From the NCBI GenBank assembly GCA_963740835.1, contig CAVUFH010000007.1:496001-560000 (forward strand): a DNA stretch of 64,000 bases. Reading direction: 5' to 3'. The notes below the pieces were generated by a model. It saw only the letters and a list, made by a program, of their open reading frames with translations. It was not told where the DNA came from and searched no databases. The position numbers and the translations under genes are program-made. This DNA is from CAVUFH01 sp963740835 (GTDB lineage Bacteria; Actinomycetota; Acidimicrobiia; IMCC26256; PALSA-610). This document shows positions 27,910 through 36,889 of the stretch, piece by piece (position 1 is the first letter of the stretch; each line of letters starts with the position of its first letter).

Positions 27910-28505
27910 CACGCGTGCAACATTCCAACGGCCGAACTATCGCCGATCGGCACCCGCGGCTCGTGGCAGCGATCGTCGCGGATGCCCGCATCACGGCCGC
28001 GCACCGTGGGGAACGATTCGAGTTCCGCTCGACCGTCGACGCGCTTGCGCAAGCGCTCCGACTCGCGCTTGTCACTGATGCCTTCCTCGCGCAATGCCTC
28101 TATCGAATGAAGGCCGCGACGCAACGACTCGGAATCCCGATGTTGCCCCGTCTGCTTCACCGCATCGCAATGACCAGTGCACAGGTGAGCATCGGTGACC
28201 CGGTCGTCGTGGAGGCGGGCGTGTACGTGATCCACGGCCAAGTGGTGATCGACGGATATACCGAGATCGGGACGGGGACGACCCTTGGTCCGTTCGTCAC
28301 GATCGGCTTGCTCTCGGGCAACTACACGGGCCCCGTAATCGGCCGTCACGTCAGCATCGGTACCGGAGCCAAGGTTCTCGGGCCGGTCCGGATCGGGAAC
28401 AACGCTCGCATCGGGGCCAACTCCGTGGTGCTGCAGGACGTGCCCGACGGCGCCACCGCAGTCGGCGCTCCGGCCCGGATCGTTCCGAGGATCGTCGATG
28501 CCTGA
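27906..28505 (+). CDS. Serine O-acetyltransferase-like (left-handed beta-helix) acetyltransferase
   Basis: The GTG overlaps the sulfotransferase stop (GTGA), giving 199 residues. The N-terminal helical part (about 1-85) is followed by hexapeptide-repeat coils: VSIGDPVVVEAGVYVIHG, VVIDGYTEIGTGTTLGPFV, HVSIGTGAKVLGPVRIGNN and ARIGANSVVLQDVPDG, ending in AVGAPARIV. This layout matches the serine acetyltransferase (CysE-like) branch. No cysteine biosynthesis gene is nearby and it lies between two sulfotransferases, so acetylation of a sugar is a better guess than serine acetylation. It overlaps the next gene by eight bases. Confidence 0.8.
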   Translation: MTRVQHSNGRTIADRHPRLVAAIVADARITAAHRGERFEFRSTVDALAQALRLALVTDAFLAQCLYRMKAATQRLGIPMLPRLLHRIAMTSAQVSIGDPVVVEAGVYVIHGQVVIDGYTEIGTGTTLGPFVTIGLLSGNYTGPVIGRHVSIGTGAKVLGPVRIGNNARIGANSVVLQDVPDGATAVGAPARIVPRIVDA

Positions 28506-29237
28506 GCCGCGGCGTTTCTTCATCGTCCACATGCAGAAGTCGGCGGGAACCTCGCTGCGCGATCGACTCCGGAACCAATTCCCGGAGTCGGCCATTTACC
28601 CGAACCGCACCGACGGAGCAGACAAGCGGGTCTCGGTGATCTCGCTCCGTCACCTCCTCGAACGCTGGGATGCGCGCGGCGACGAGATCCGGCTCGTGGC
28701 GGGACACTTCCCGCTCGCGACGACCGAGGTCTTGGGTGCGCCGTTCGTCACGCTGACGGTGCTCCGGCCGCCGGTCGAACGCACGTTGTCGTACCTGCGC
28801 CATCAACGCGGGATCAACAAGGCCGACGCCGAGAAGACGCTCGAAGAGATCTACGAAGACCCGTTCCGGTTCAACGCGCTGATCCGCAACCACATGACGA
28901 GGATGCTGTCGCTCACGCGAGAAGAGCTCATCGCGGGAGACGGTGTCCTCGGCGATGTCGAGGACACGCCTGAGCGATTGGAGCGCGCGAAGCGTGCACT
29001 CGAGACGCTGGATTGCTTCGGGCTCCAGCCGCATTTCGAGGAATTCTGCCGCGAGCTCGAGATTCGCTACTCGATCGACCTCGGCGAGCCGACTCGGTCG
29101 AACGCCACGGAAGCCGATGCCCGCGTCCGAACGATCTCGCTCGACGTATCGCTGCCGACAACGCGCTCGACGTGGAGCTCTACGAACTCGCAAATCGCCT
29201 GTACGACGAGCAGCGACGATCAGGAGTCGATTCGTGA
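28498..29237 (+). CDS. Sulfotransferase family protein (twin copy 2, one frameshift)
   Basis: The ATG lies inside the 3' end of the acetyltransferase gene. The PAPS loops are FFIVHMQKSAGTSLR at about residues 7-21 and LTVLRPPVERTLSYLRHQR in the middle. The main frame is good to about 29120, then the ending (RRIAADNALDVELYELANRL) continues in another frame. Restoring one lost base near 29115-29135 yields exactly 246 residues, the same as the twin at 27169-27909. The 3'-loop has PP where the twin has DP. The gene is coupled to the next membrane protein by GTGA, which argues for a functional gene. Confidence 0.7.
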
Positions 29238-30621
29238 CGATCTCTCGCCCGCACGTGCGCGTCTCGCGATTCGGTGCCGCACTTGCGATCATCGCGTTGT
29301 TCGGCCTCGCCATTCGGCTCGTCTATATCTTTGCCGCGCCCCTCACACTCATCAGCGGCGACGGAGGCTCCTTCCACATCGGTGCCAACCTTCTGGCCGA
29401 AGGCAAGGGATTCCTCGATCCCGTCGCCTATGCGTACACGAGGGGCACAGTGCGGGCGCCCGGCGCAGAGCACCCACCTGCATGGACAGTGATCCTCGCG
29501 ATTCCGTCCGTATTCGGTTTCACGACGCCCACCGACCACGAGGTGTTCGCAAGCCTGCTCGGTACCGCGGTCGATCATCGTCATGGGCCTCGCCGGCCGC
29601 CGCGTGGCCGGACCGCGCGTGGGCCTCGCCGCCGCCGCACTGGGCGCGCTGTACCCGGGCTTCTGGCTGTATGAGCGGCAGATGCTCTCGGAGACGTTGG
29701 CGATCTTCGAGGTTGCGCTCGTGATATTGCTCGCGTTGCGATACCGAGCGCGGCCCACATGGCCGCGCGCACTCGCCGTCGGCGTGGTCTGTGGAGCCCT
29801 CGCACTCACGCGCACCGAGATGGTCTTGTTCACGGTTCTTCTGCTCGTACCGCTGATGCTGTTCGCGCACGCCTCCTGGCGGCAGCGCATCGGATCGCTC
29901 GCGGTGGCCGGCTGCGCCGCGGCGATCGTCGTCGCACCATGGATCGGATACAACTATCACCGCTTCGACCACCACCTGCTGATCTCGACGCAGGGCGGAC
30001 GCACACTCGCAGCGAGCAACTGCGACGCCGCCTACTACGGGCCGCTCCTCGGGTACAAGTCGCTGACCGACCCCGCGTGCAACCGACGCTCGCAGGTGGC
30101 GGGCGCCGACTCTTACCAGGCCAGCGGCGCGCTGCCGGGCCAGTGCCTCCGAAGCGTTGCGGCAGGATGCGGAGCTGCGACGGCTCGCGACGCAATACAT
30201 CCGCAGCCACCGCGGCCGACTCCCCGTCGTTGTGGCTGCACGCGAAGGACGGACCTGGGGCATCTTCCGACCCTTCCAGCAACTTCGGCTCGACCTCATC
30301 CAAGGCGACATCGGATTCCTCTGGGCCGAATACTTCTTCTATCTCGCGATGCTTCCCGCCGCCGTCGCCGGAGCCATCATCCTGTACCGCCGCCGAGCAC
30401 CGCTCTGGCCACTGCTCGCACCCATCCTCATCGTCGCGATCACCGTCGCAACCACCTTCGGGAGCACCCGCTACCGCGCTCCCGCCGACGTCGCCATCGC
30501 ACTCCTCGCCGCCGTCGCGATCGGAGCGGTCCTCGACGCGGCACTCACCACTCGCCGACGCGCCATTCCGCGTGCCTCCGAAACCGAGGTTCGGGTGCCA
30601 CAGCCCGCCGAAGTGACCTGA
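29234..30621 (+). CDS. Polytopic GT-C-like membrane protein, family C copy 1 (two frameshifts)
   Basis: The GTG overlaps the sulfotransferase stop as GTGA. Three frames follow each other: to about 29570, from there to about 30140, then to 30621. Removing one base at each junction gives 461 unbroken residues, against 457 for the paralogue at 32372-33746. The first loop holds SGDGGSFHIGANLLAEGKGF, followed by HPPAWTVILAIPSVFG; later come GRRVAGPRVGLAAAALGALY, YPGFWLYERQMLSE and GSTRYRAPADVAIALLAAV. These motifs are standard for actinobacterial GT39-like proteins. Two one-base insertions in an otherwise perfect gene look like sequence errors. Confidence 0.65.
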
Positions 30622-30738
30622 AGCCGGCAACCGGCGCGCCCCGAGACAATCGGGCCCGTGTGCAACTAGTGTGACCAGGCGCGATTGGGAACGCCACCGG
30701 CCCAGGTCCTGTTCGTGGGTTGGGTCGGGTTTGTGGGG

Positions 30739-31677
30739 ATGGAGGTTCCGTTGACCGAATCGTACGAACCGATCGACGACGCGGAACTGGATGTCAGTGT
30801 CGTCCTGCCGGTCTACAACGAGAAGGGGCATCTCCAACAGGAGATCGATCGCATCCGCGGCGCACTCGAGGCCTCGCCGTACACGTTCGAGATCATCGTC
30901 GTCGACGACGGCTCCGACGACGGGTCGGGCGAGGAACTGCGCCTCATCGAGGGCATTCGGCTGCTCCAATTCGCGAAGAACCGGGGTACGGGGTCGGTAC
31001 GCAAGGCAGGCACCCATGCCGCGCGCGGCCGCGTCGTCGTGTGGACCGACGCCGACATGACGTATCCGAACGAGGAGATCCCCCAACTCGTCAAGGAGCT
31101 CGACAACGGTTGGGATCAAGTCGTCGGCGCCCGGACGTCCGAACAGGGGACGGCAAAATTCGCGCGTGTGCCGGCCAAGTGGATGATCCGGAAGTTGGCC
31201 AGTTACCTGGTCGAGACACCGATCCCGGACCTGAACTCGGGCCTGCGGGCGTTTCGGCGGCGGGTGGCGCTCCAGTATCTGCACATGTTGCCGCCGGGCT
31301 TCTCCTGTGTGACGACCCTGACGATGACGTTCCTGAGCAACGGATACTCCGTGAAGTACGTTCCGATCGAATACTCACCCAGAGCCGGGCGGTCGAAGTT
31401 CCACTGGTGGCGTGACACTCGGAACTACCTCACGCAGGTCATCCGCTTGGTGTTGTCCTACAACCCACTTCGCATCTTCCTTCCTCTCGGCGCGCTCCTC
31501 ACGGTCGTCGGGATCGCCAAGCTCGGCTACGACTGGACGACCAAGGATCTCCACCTCGCGACGAACACGTTGCTCATCTTGTTCGCGGCAGGTCAGATCT
31601 TGGCGATCGGACTTCTCGCCGACCTGTTCGTGCGCCTCGCCAAACCTCGTGACGAAGTCGATCCGGCACAACGGTGA
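30739..31677 (+). CDS. GT2 glycosyltransferase, polyprenyl-phosphate sugar synthase type
   Basis: From the ATG at 30739 the protein has 312 residues. The N-terminal GT-A domain has VSVVLPVYNEKGHLQQEID, IIVVDDGSDDGS and a VVWTDADMTYP metal site, and a SGLRAFRR segment near the end of the catalytic part. Two hydrophobic helices close the protein (IFLPLGALLTVVGIAKLG and a second). This is the GtrB/dolichol-phosphate-mannose-synthase layout: it charges polyprenyl phosphate with a sugar for the GT-C enzymes around it. It is coupled to a methyltransferase by GTGA. A similar pair is at 42020/41472. An alternative TTG start at 30685 would add 18 residues. Confidence 0.8.
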   Translation: MEVPLTESYEPIDDAELDVSVVLPVYNEKGHLQQEIDRIRGALEASPYTFEIIVVDDGSDDGSGEELRLIEGIRLLQFAKNRGTGSVRKAGTHAARGRVVVWTDADMTYPNEEIPQLVKELDNGWDQVVGARTSEQGTAKFARVPAKWMIRKLASYLVETPIPDLNSGLRAFRRRVALQYLHMLPPGFSCVTTLTMTFLSNGYSVKYVPIEYSPRAGRSKFHWWRDTRNYLTQVIRLVLSYNPLRIFLPLGALLTVVGIAKLGYDWTTKDLHLATNTLLILFAAGQILAIGLLADLFVRLAKPRDEVDPAQR

Positions 31678-32294
31678 CGTCCGCGACATCCGTTCCGACT
31701 GGCAACACATATGACAAATACGCGTCGACCAACCCGATCGAACGACGGCTCGTAGCGGGGTTCCTCGCGCGTCTCGGGCGCACACTCGATCGTGCAACAC
31801 CGACCCGCATCCTAGAGGTCGGGGTCGGCGAAGGCGAGGTCGCTCGTCACGTCATCGAGTTGTTCCCACACGCGCCGTTGATGAGTGTCGATCTCCCTGA
31901 CGCGGAACTGGCTCGACATTGGCAATCACTTGAGCTGCGACCGTCGTTCGCCGACATCGCCAACCTGCCGTTCGCCGACCGTTCGTTCGATCTCGTTCTC
32001 GCCATCGAGGTCCTCGAGCATGTGGCGAACCCGGATACGGCTTTGGTCGAACTCGCGCGCGTCGCGACGCGCGACGTTGTCATCTCGGTACCACGGGAAC
32101 CGCTGTGGCGAGCAGCGAACATGGCGCGCGGCAAATACCTTCGAGCCCTCGGGAACACACCAGGACATGTCCAGCACTGGAGCACGCGTGGGTTCGTCCG
32201 ACTAGTAGCTCGCTACTTCGAGGTGACGTCGGTGCACTCGCCGATGCCGTGGACGCTGATCGGAGCTCGAGCGCGAGATTCCCGGGCACTCTGA
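31674..32294 (+). CDS. Class I SAM-dependent methyltransferase
   Basis: The 206-residue protein starts at a GTG that overlaps the GT2 stop. Motif I is RILEVGVGEGEVARHVIE at about residues 45-62, followed by FDLVLAIEVLEHVANP and a RDVVISVPREPLWRAANMA segment after motif III. The last part (NTPGHVQHWSTRGFVRL) is frequent in methyltransferases paired with GtrB-like GT2 genes. Co-translation with the GT2 suggests a link to the lipid carrier or its sugar, but the substrate is unknown. Confidence 0.85.
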   Translation: MTSATSVPTGNTYDKYASTNPIERRLVAGFLARLGRTLDRATPTRILEVGVGEGEVARHVIELFPHAPLMSVDLPDAELARHWQSLELRPSFADIANLPFADRSFDLVLAIEVLEHVANPDTALVELARVATRDVVISVPREPLWRAANMARGKYLRALGNTPGHVQHWSTRGFVRLVARYFEVTSVHSPMPWTLIGARARDSRAL

Positions 32295-32371
32295 GTACGT
32301 GAGGCGCCAGCGTCGACGATGGGGCGCGTCTTTCAATCCGAGCTCGGCACTACTGCGGGGACGGGCCGATC

Positions 32372-33746
32372 GTGCAAACAGACAAGACGAACGAGAAGCA
32401 GGCGCGCGACTTCAGCGTGAAGCTCGCCGCGATCGCCGGAATTGGGCTCGTGTGGCGGGTCGGCTACGCCCTGCTGTCGCAGCACCGAACCCTCCCCAAG
32501 GACGGGTTCTACTTCCACGCGACGGCAAGGCTGCTCGCCGACGGCAAAGGCTTCCTCGATCCGGTCCCTTACGGGTTCTCCGGGGCACACATCGCCGCCG
32601 CGACCCACCCGCCCGCCTGGACGGTCGTTCTCGCCGGCCCGTCCGTCGTCGGCCTCACGACCACGCTTGCGCACCAGCTCTTTGCGTGCCTCGTCGGCAC
32701 CGGAACCATCGTGCTCGTCGGCCTGGTTGGCCGACGCATTGCCGGCCCGCGCGCCGGGCTCGTCGCCGCGGTCATCGCGGCGTGCTACCCGGGGTTCTGG
32801 ATGTTCGAGCGGTCACTGTTGTCCGAGACGCTCGTGCTGCCCTCGGTCGCGATCACGATCCTCGTCGCTTATCGCTACCTCGAGCAGCCTGGACTCCGTC
32901 GGGCGACCGCGATCGGCGCATGCTGCGGTGTGCTGGCATTGCAGCGCACCGAACAGATCCTCCTACTGGGCTTGCTCCTCGTCCCGCTCGTGCTCTCGAC
33001 CCGGCACGTCTCGTTACAGAAGCGCCTGGGATGGCTCGCGGCGTCATCCATGATCTGCGCCGTGATCGTTGCTCCTTGGATCGTGTACAACGACTCGCGC
33101 TTCAGCAGAGCGGGTTTTCATCGCCACCAACGCCGGTGTGACACTGAGTGGCGCGAACTGCAGGTCGACGTATCACGGCGAACTGCTCGGATATCGCGAC
33201 TACACCTGCACACACGGGCGCGGCGATTTTTCCCAAGCAGTGGTCCTCGACGCGCATGGCGACGCCTCGATCCTGGATGCGCGACTGCGCCACAAGGGAA
33301 CGGACTACGCCCGCGCGCATGTCACGCGGTTACCAATCGTTGTCCTCGCTCGCGAGGGACGAGCGTGGGGGCTCTACCGACCCTTCCAGCAGGTGCACCT
33401 CGACGCCCGTGACAGCGCCCTGTGGGTCTTCCAACTCGGATTCTTCGCCTACTGGGCGCTCGCGGGCGCCGCACTCATCGGGGCGACGATCCTCCGAAGG
33501 AGAGGTGTTGCACTCTGGCCGCTCGTCGTCTTCATCGTCATCGTCGCGATCGCGGTTGCAACGTCCTTCGGATACACGCGCTACCGGGCACCCGCCGACG
33601 TCCCGATCGTGCTCTTGGCGGCGGTTGCAATCGACGCCGGCATCGCGCGGCTGCATGCGCGCAGACACAACTCACCGAGGTGGTCGCAGGAGGTTGCACC
33701 TGAACCGGACGCCGACAGCCTTGCCGTCCAAAACGCGAACCCCTAG
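32372..33746 (+). CDS. Polytopic GT-C-like membrane protein, family C copy 2 (one frameshift)
   Basis: The GTG at 32372 follows GGGGACGGG. The frame is good to about 33105 and continues in the next frame to 33746; removing one base near 33105-33118 gives 457 residues. The motifs match copy 1: LPKDGFYFHATARLLADGKG, HPPAWTVVLAGPSVVG, GRRIAGPRAGLVAAVIAACY, YPGFWMFERSLLSE and GYTRYRAPADVPIVLLAAV. About ten transmembrane helices are present. The soluble loop with VVLAREGRAWGLYRPFQQ corresponds to VVVAAREGRTWGIFRPFQQ of copy 1. The two copies are separated by the GT2-methyltransferase pair, so each may use the sugar carrier made by that GT2. Confidence 0.65.
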
Positions 33747-33774
33747 CGGCGCCGGCGTCGTCAGTGCCTTCAGA

Positions 33775-34773
33775 TCAGGCGGTTCCGATGTCAGCCGGGG
33801 ACGCGTTCGCGGGCTGGCTGTCAGCGCGACGCCGAAGACGCCGCAGGCCCATTCCCGCGAGTGCGGCGCCGGCCCCGTCGACGAGCATGAAGCTCAGGCG
33901 TGCGGCGATCGCAACGGTCGCCGCGATACCCGAGGGCAGCGCGCTCACGAGTCCGACGAACGCGGCTTCGCGGACGCCCAATCCTCCGGGTATCGGGACC
34001 AGCACGAAGCCGATGATCCAGGACAGGACGGTCGCGGGAACGATCTGCAACCAGCCGATGTTGCCGTCGAAGGCACGGGCGATGCACCAAGTCGCGGTGC
34101 CGACGAAGACCCAGCTCGGGAGATAGCGGGCGACCAAGCCCACCGAGGCGGACCAGCGGGGCACGGCGACGTCGACCGGCCTACGCAACAGCCGTTCGGC
34201 GCGTCCGACGAGCCATGTCAACGGACGGGGGTGAAGCGCAGCCAACCCGATCGGCAGCAGCGCGAGCACCCAGAGCGCGTTCAACTCGCCTGATCCGGCG
34301 ACCCATAGCGGCAACAAGATGACGACGAACGCCATGCCGGCGAGATACAGCGCACCGAGGGACAACGCGACGCTTGCATAGGCTGTCGCAACGGGAATGC
34401 CGCCCGAGCGGGCCAGTTCTCCGCGGCCGACGATGGGCCAGATGCCGCCGGGTACGTACTTGCCGATCTCGCCGGCGAAGTAATACCTGATCGTCGCGCG
34501 CTGCGGAAGCTTGGCGCCGAGCATCGACAACGCCTTTCGCCACGGCAGCGCCATGAGCAGCACCGCGGCGGCCGAACACACGAAGCCCGCGACCAGCCAC
34601 GCGGGTTGCGCATCCGCGAGGGACGAACGCAACGTGCCCCACTGCTTCGCGATCGCGCGCACGACAAAGGCCGCGCCGGCAATGGCGATCACGCCGCCGA
34701 CGAGTGTGGAAATGCGTGCGCGCCTGGATACCTTCAGACGCTTTTCGCCGTCGGGCTTGTCCATCAGGCTCAT
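33775..34773 (-). CDS. Lysylphosphatidylglycerol-synthase-TM/flippase-like membrane protein
   Basis: The ATG at 34773 gives 332 residues. Eight hydrophobic segments are seen, starting with ISTLVGGVIAIAGAAFVVRAI. The centre has YYFAGEIGKYVPGGIWPIVGR and the end has FVLVPIPGGLGVREAAFVGL, both hallmarks of the UPF0104/AglD-type family related to the transmembrane part of lysylphosphatidylglycerol synthase. Members in glycan clusters are thought to move lipid-linked sugars or sit with GT enzymes. No catalytic lysyl-transfer domain is present. It converges with family C copy 2 and is divergent from the methyltransferase at 34911. Longer starts up to 34860 are possible. Confidence 0.8.
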   Translation of the reverse strand: MSLMDKPDGEKRLKVSRRARISTLVGGVIAIAGAAFVVRAIAKQWGTLRSSLADAQPAWLVAGFVCSAAAVLLMALPWRKALSMLGAKLPQRATIRYYFAGEIGKYVPGGIWPIVGRGELARSGGIPVATAYASVALSLGALYLAGMAFVVILLPLWVAGSGELNALWVLALLPIGLAALHPRPLTWLVGRAERLLRRPVDVAVPRWSASVGLVARYLPSWVFVGTATWCIARAFDGNIGWLQIVPATVLSWIIGFVLVPIPGGLGVREAAFVGLVSALPSGIAATVAIAARLSFMLVDGAGAALAGMGLRRLRRRADSQPANASPADIGTA

Positions 34774-34910
34774 GATGCCACGACCGTTCTCGGCGGACGG
34801 AATGCTGATTCTCGTTGCCTCGCCCCGAGTCAGACGCTCGCCAATCGCATCGGCAGACAACGCGCTGTCGGTCGACGGAGCGCGGGCTCACGCCGTACAG
34901 TCAGCGTTCT

Positions 34911-35678
34911 GTGTCAACACAACCCCGTCTCACGTGGTCGAAGAACAGCTTCGAGTGTGCCGGCACGACGTTCGTCATCGAATGGGGCAAGCCGAAAGCC
35001 GACGAGTTCTGGATCGCGAAGCATCGCTGGATGGTCGAGCGCTACGAAGCTCTCGTGGAGCGGTTGCAGCCACAGCGGATTCTCGAGCTCGGCGTGTATT
35101 CGGGCGGCAGTACCGCATTCCTCTCCTTGTTGGCGCAGCCGGTCAAGCTCATGGCCATCGACCTCGAGGATCGCTTGCCGGGGCACTTCGATGCGTGGCT
35201 TCGGCAGAACCAGCTCGACGGAATCGTGAGTACCCACTTCGGTGTCGATCAGTCCGACGTAGAGAAGCTTCAGAAGCTCGTGAACTCCGAGTTCGGGAGC
35301 CACGACCTCGACCTCGTCATCGACGACGCGTCCCACCTCCTCGAGCCGTCGATCGCGTCCTTCAATCTCCTGTTCCCGCGCCTGCGGCCTGGCGGTGTGT
35401 ACGTACTGGAGGATTGGTCCTGGCAACTCGCGTTCCAGGCCGCACTCGCAGGCAAGCCCGACGGGAGCGCGTTTCTCGAGCAAGTCACAGCAGAGACGCC
35501 GATGAGTCGACTCGTGCTCGAGATCATCCTCGCCTCGACCTACGGCGACATCGTCGACGACATCTCAGTTCGTGGCGAGTGGATGGCGGTGACGCGCGGC
35601 AGCGGAGCAATCGACAAAGAGGACTTCAATATTTCGGTTTCTTACCCCCCGCTGGGACGCGAGCTCCTCGCTCCGTAA
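34911..35678 (+). CDS. Class I SAM-dependent methyltransferase, CmcI-related
   Basis: The GTG at 34911 gives 255 residues. Motif I is RILELGVYSGGSTAFLSLL, then LMAIDLEDRLPGHF, DLDLVIDDASHLLEPSI and PRLRPGGVYVLEDW. The acidic D-D-x-S-H motif and the following VLEDW are typical of the Methyltransf_24/CmcI-like group that O-methylates sugars and macrolides. It is related in fold to the last domain of the fusion at 23.7-27.2 kb. It is the last recognisable gene before the gene-poor scar at 35.7-36.9 kb and faces away from the flippase-like gene. Confidence 0.8.
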   Translation: MSTQPRLTWSKNSFECAGTTFVIEWGKPKADEFWIAKHRWMVERYEALVERLQPQRILELGVYSGGSTAFLSLLAQPVKLMAIDLEDRLPGHFDAWLRQNQLDGIVSTHFGVDQSDVEKLQKLVNSEFGSHDLDLVIDDASHLLEPSIASFNLLFPRLRPGGVYVLEDWSWQLAFQAALAGKPDGSAFLEQVTAETPMSRLVLEIILASTYGDIVDDISVRGEWMAVTRGSGAIDKEDFNISVSYPPLGRELLAP

Positions 35679-35783
35679 GTCGTTTACGTTGACGCGATCC
35701 CAGTTCAGGCGAGTCAGAACGGCATGAACCGTCCCGGGTAACGAAAATGGCCTGGTCATGAACGTACGTAGTAACCCTCGCTC

Positions 35784-35960
35784 ATGCGAGGAAACGTGTA
35801 TCTCCGGATCTCTCTCGACCGACAAGGCAAGCGGATTGGCGTAGAACGGCAACAGAAGGACTGCTAGGCGCTCTGTACGGCCCGAGGCTGGACCTGACTG
35901 CCACCTACGAAGATAGGGCCGCAACGCGAAGTCATCGAGGCAAAGGCGAAGCCGTGAGCA
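35784..35960 (+). pseudogene. Remnant of a serine recombinase (resolvase) N-terminus
   Basis: An ATG at 35784 opens a frame reading VYLRISLDRQGKRIGVERQ, the catalytic start of a large serine recombinase, whose YLRxS motif holds the active serine. A TAG stops it at 35865; reading through it gives ALCTARGWT, then one lost base leads into TATYEDRAATRSHRGKGEA, which matches the expected order in these recombinases. Downstream nothing of the fold can be followed. An in-frame stop, a frameshift and loss of the C-terminus show true decay, unlike the single-base breaks elsewhere in the window. Confidence 0.6.
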
Positions 35961-36255
35961 CACGATCCCGCAACGGTGGCAGCGGCTCCTGCGTTTCCCA
36001 ACACCGTTCGGGTGAGTCTTTGTGGCGTTCCTGGAGGCCTTGGCAGCCTTCGATGTCGTCGCCGAGCGTGCAGCCGGCGACCGTACCGTCGACGTTCGAG
36101 GATCAGGCCGTCTGATACACGGAGACCGAAGGCGGACACGAATGCGCCGGCCTTGGCATCGAACTACAACGTCGTCCTCACCCGCGAAGGACACCGTTGC
36201 GGACGAGTTGCTCGTAGATCGGTCCCCCGAGCGTTCGCGCAAACCTGGCCGTTAG
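35961..36255. other. Gene-poor stretch, no confident feature
   Basis: No reading frame on either strand shows a recognisable domain or a convincing start. It may be further decayed recombinase or other mobile DNA. A 225-residue minus-strand frame crossing this region has arginine- and serine-rich shadow composition and is not accepted. Confidence 0.4.
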
Positions 36256-36635
36256 GTGAAGGCCGTCGGATCTCACGATGCGCCCGTCGATAACGGGATC
36301 GCAGATCGGCAGGATGAAGCGAGTGCACCGTTCGGCGGTACGCCGATGTGGTTCGAGGAGTTCGCGTTCATCGTCGCGAAGCTGGAGACAGGCCAGCGCG
36401 CCTATCTCAACTTCAACGCCGACCCGAGGTTCGGGTCGAACCGTGTGGGTGCGCTCTACCTTCCGACCAGTCGCTTCATCGTGGCGCTCGACCCCGCGCT
36501 CGCCGATGAGTACCGGACACCGTCAGCGGGAGGGAAGGGAGGTACTTGAACGTGTACGTCATCGACGACGACGCCGTCGACATGGCGATGACGCTCATGC
36601 TACGGGCGCTGCGCGAACGCGGCTGGACCGGCTGA
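36256..36635 (+). CDS. Small orphan protein, possibly truncated and frameshifted
   Basis: I do not recognise this family. A GTG at 36256 opens a frame whose later part has normal protein character (PMWFEEFAFIVAKLETGQRA and VGALYLPTSRFIVALD) and stops at 36549. A second frame continues with YLNVYVIDDDAVDMAMTLML to 36635. The join falls in a G-rich stretch (36518-36543), so one lost base could explain the break and give a single protein of roughly 126 residues. The first 25 residues look like non-coding shadow, so the true start may be further in. It sits in the recombinase scar. Confidence 0.35.
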
Positions 36636-36889
36636 AGTGTGCGGCTGATCAGGCTCGTCCCTCCGTCGACTGACGGTTGCCCAGGCCGTGAACATCGCGC
36701 AGCACGTGCCGTAGCGCCATGTCCCGCCGGCGACGGTTTCCGTCGGCCGCGGCAGGACGCGCGGCCCGCGTGTCGACTGAGAGCCGACGCCTGACGTCGG
36801 TCTCGGGGTTTTTCGAGACGCACGGTCATGGCTAGAACACCTGCTCCCAGTCGACGAGCGAGCCTCGACCGTGCGGGCACGCGCGCGCG
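36636..36889. other. Intergenic stretch with a small hairpin
   Basis: No gene is seen. CGACGG (36731-36736) and CCGTCG (36740-36745) form a six-base stem with a TTT loop, without a T-tract. This lies beyond the stop of the minus-strand membrane protein at 36890. Confidence 0.35.

Noticed and set aside
27906..28505. Cysteine-biosynthesis serine acetyltransferase (cysE)
   Set aside because: The fold fits but there is no cysteine synthase nearby, and it is embedded between two sulfotransferases in a glycan operon, so no gene symbol is assigned.
35565..36242. 225-residue minus-strand frame in the gene-poor stretch
   Set aside because: Shadow composition, no domain, and it overlaps the end of the methyltransferase gene and the recombinase remnant.
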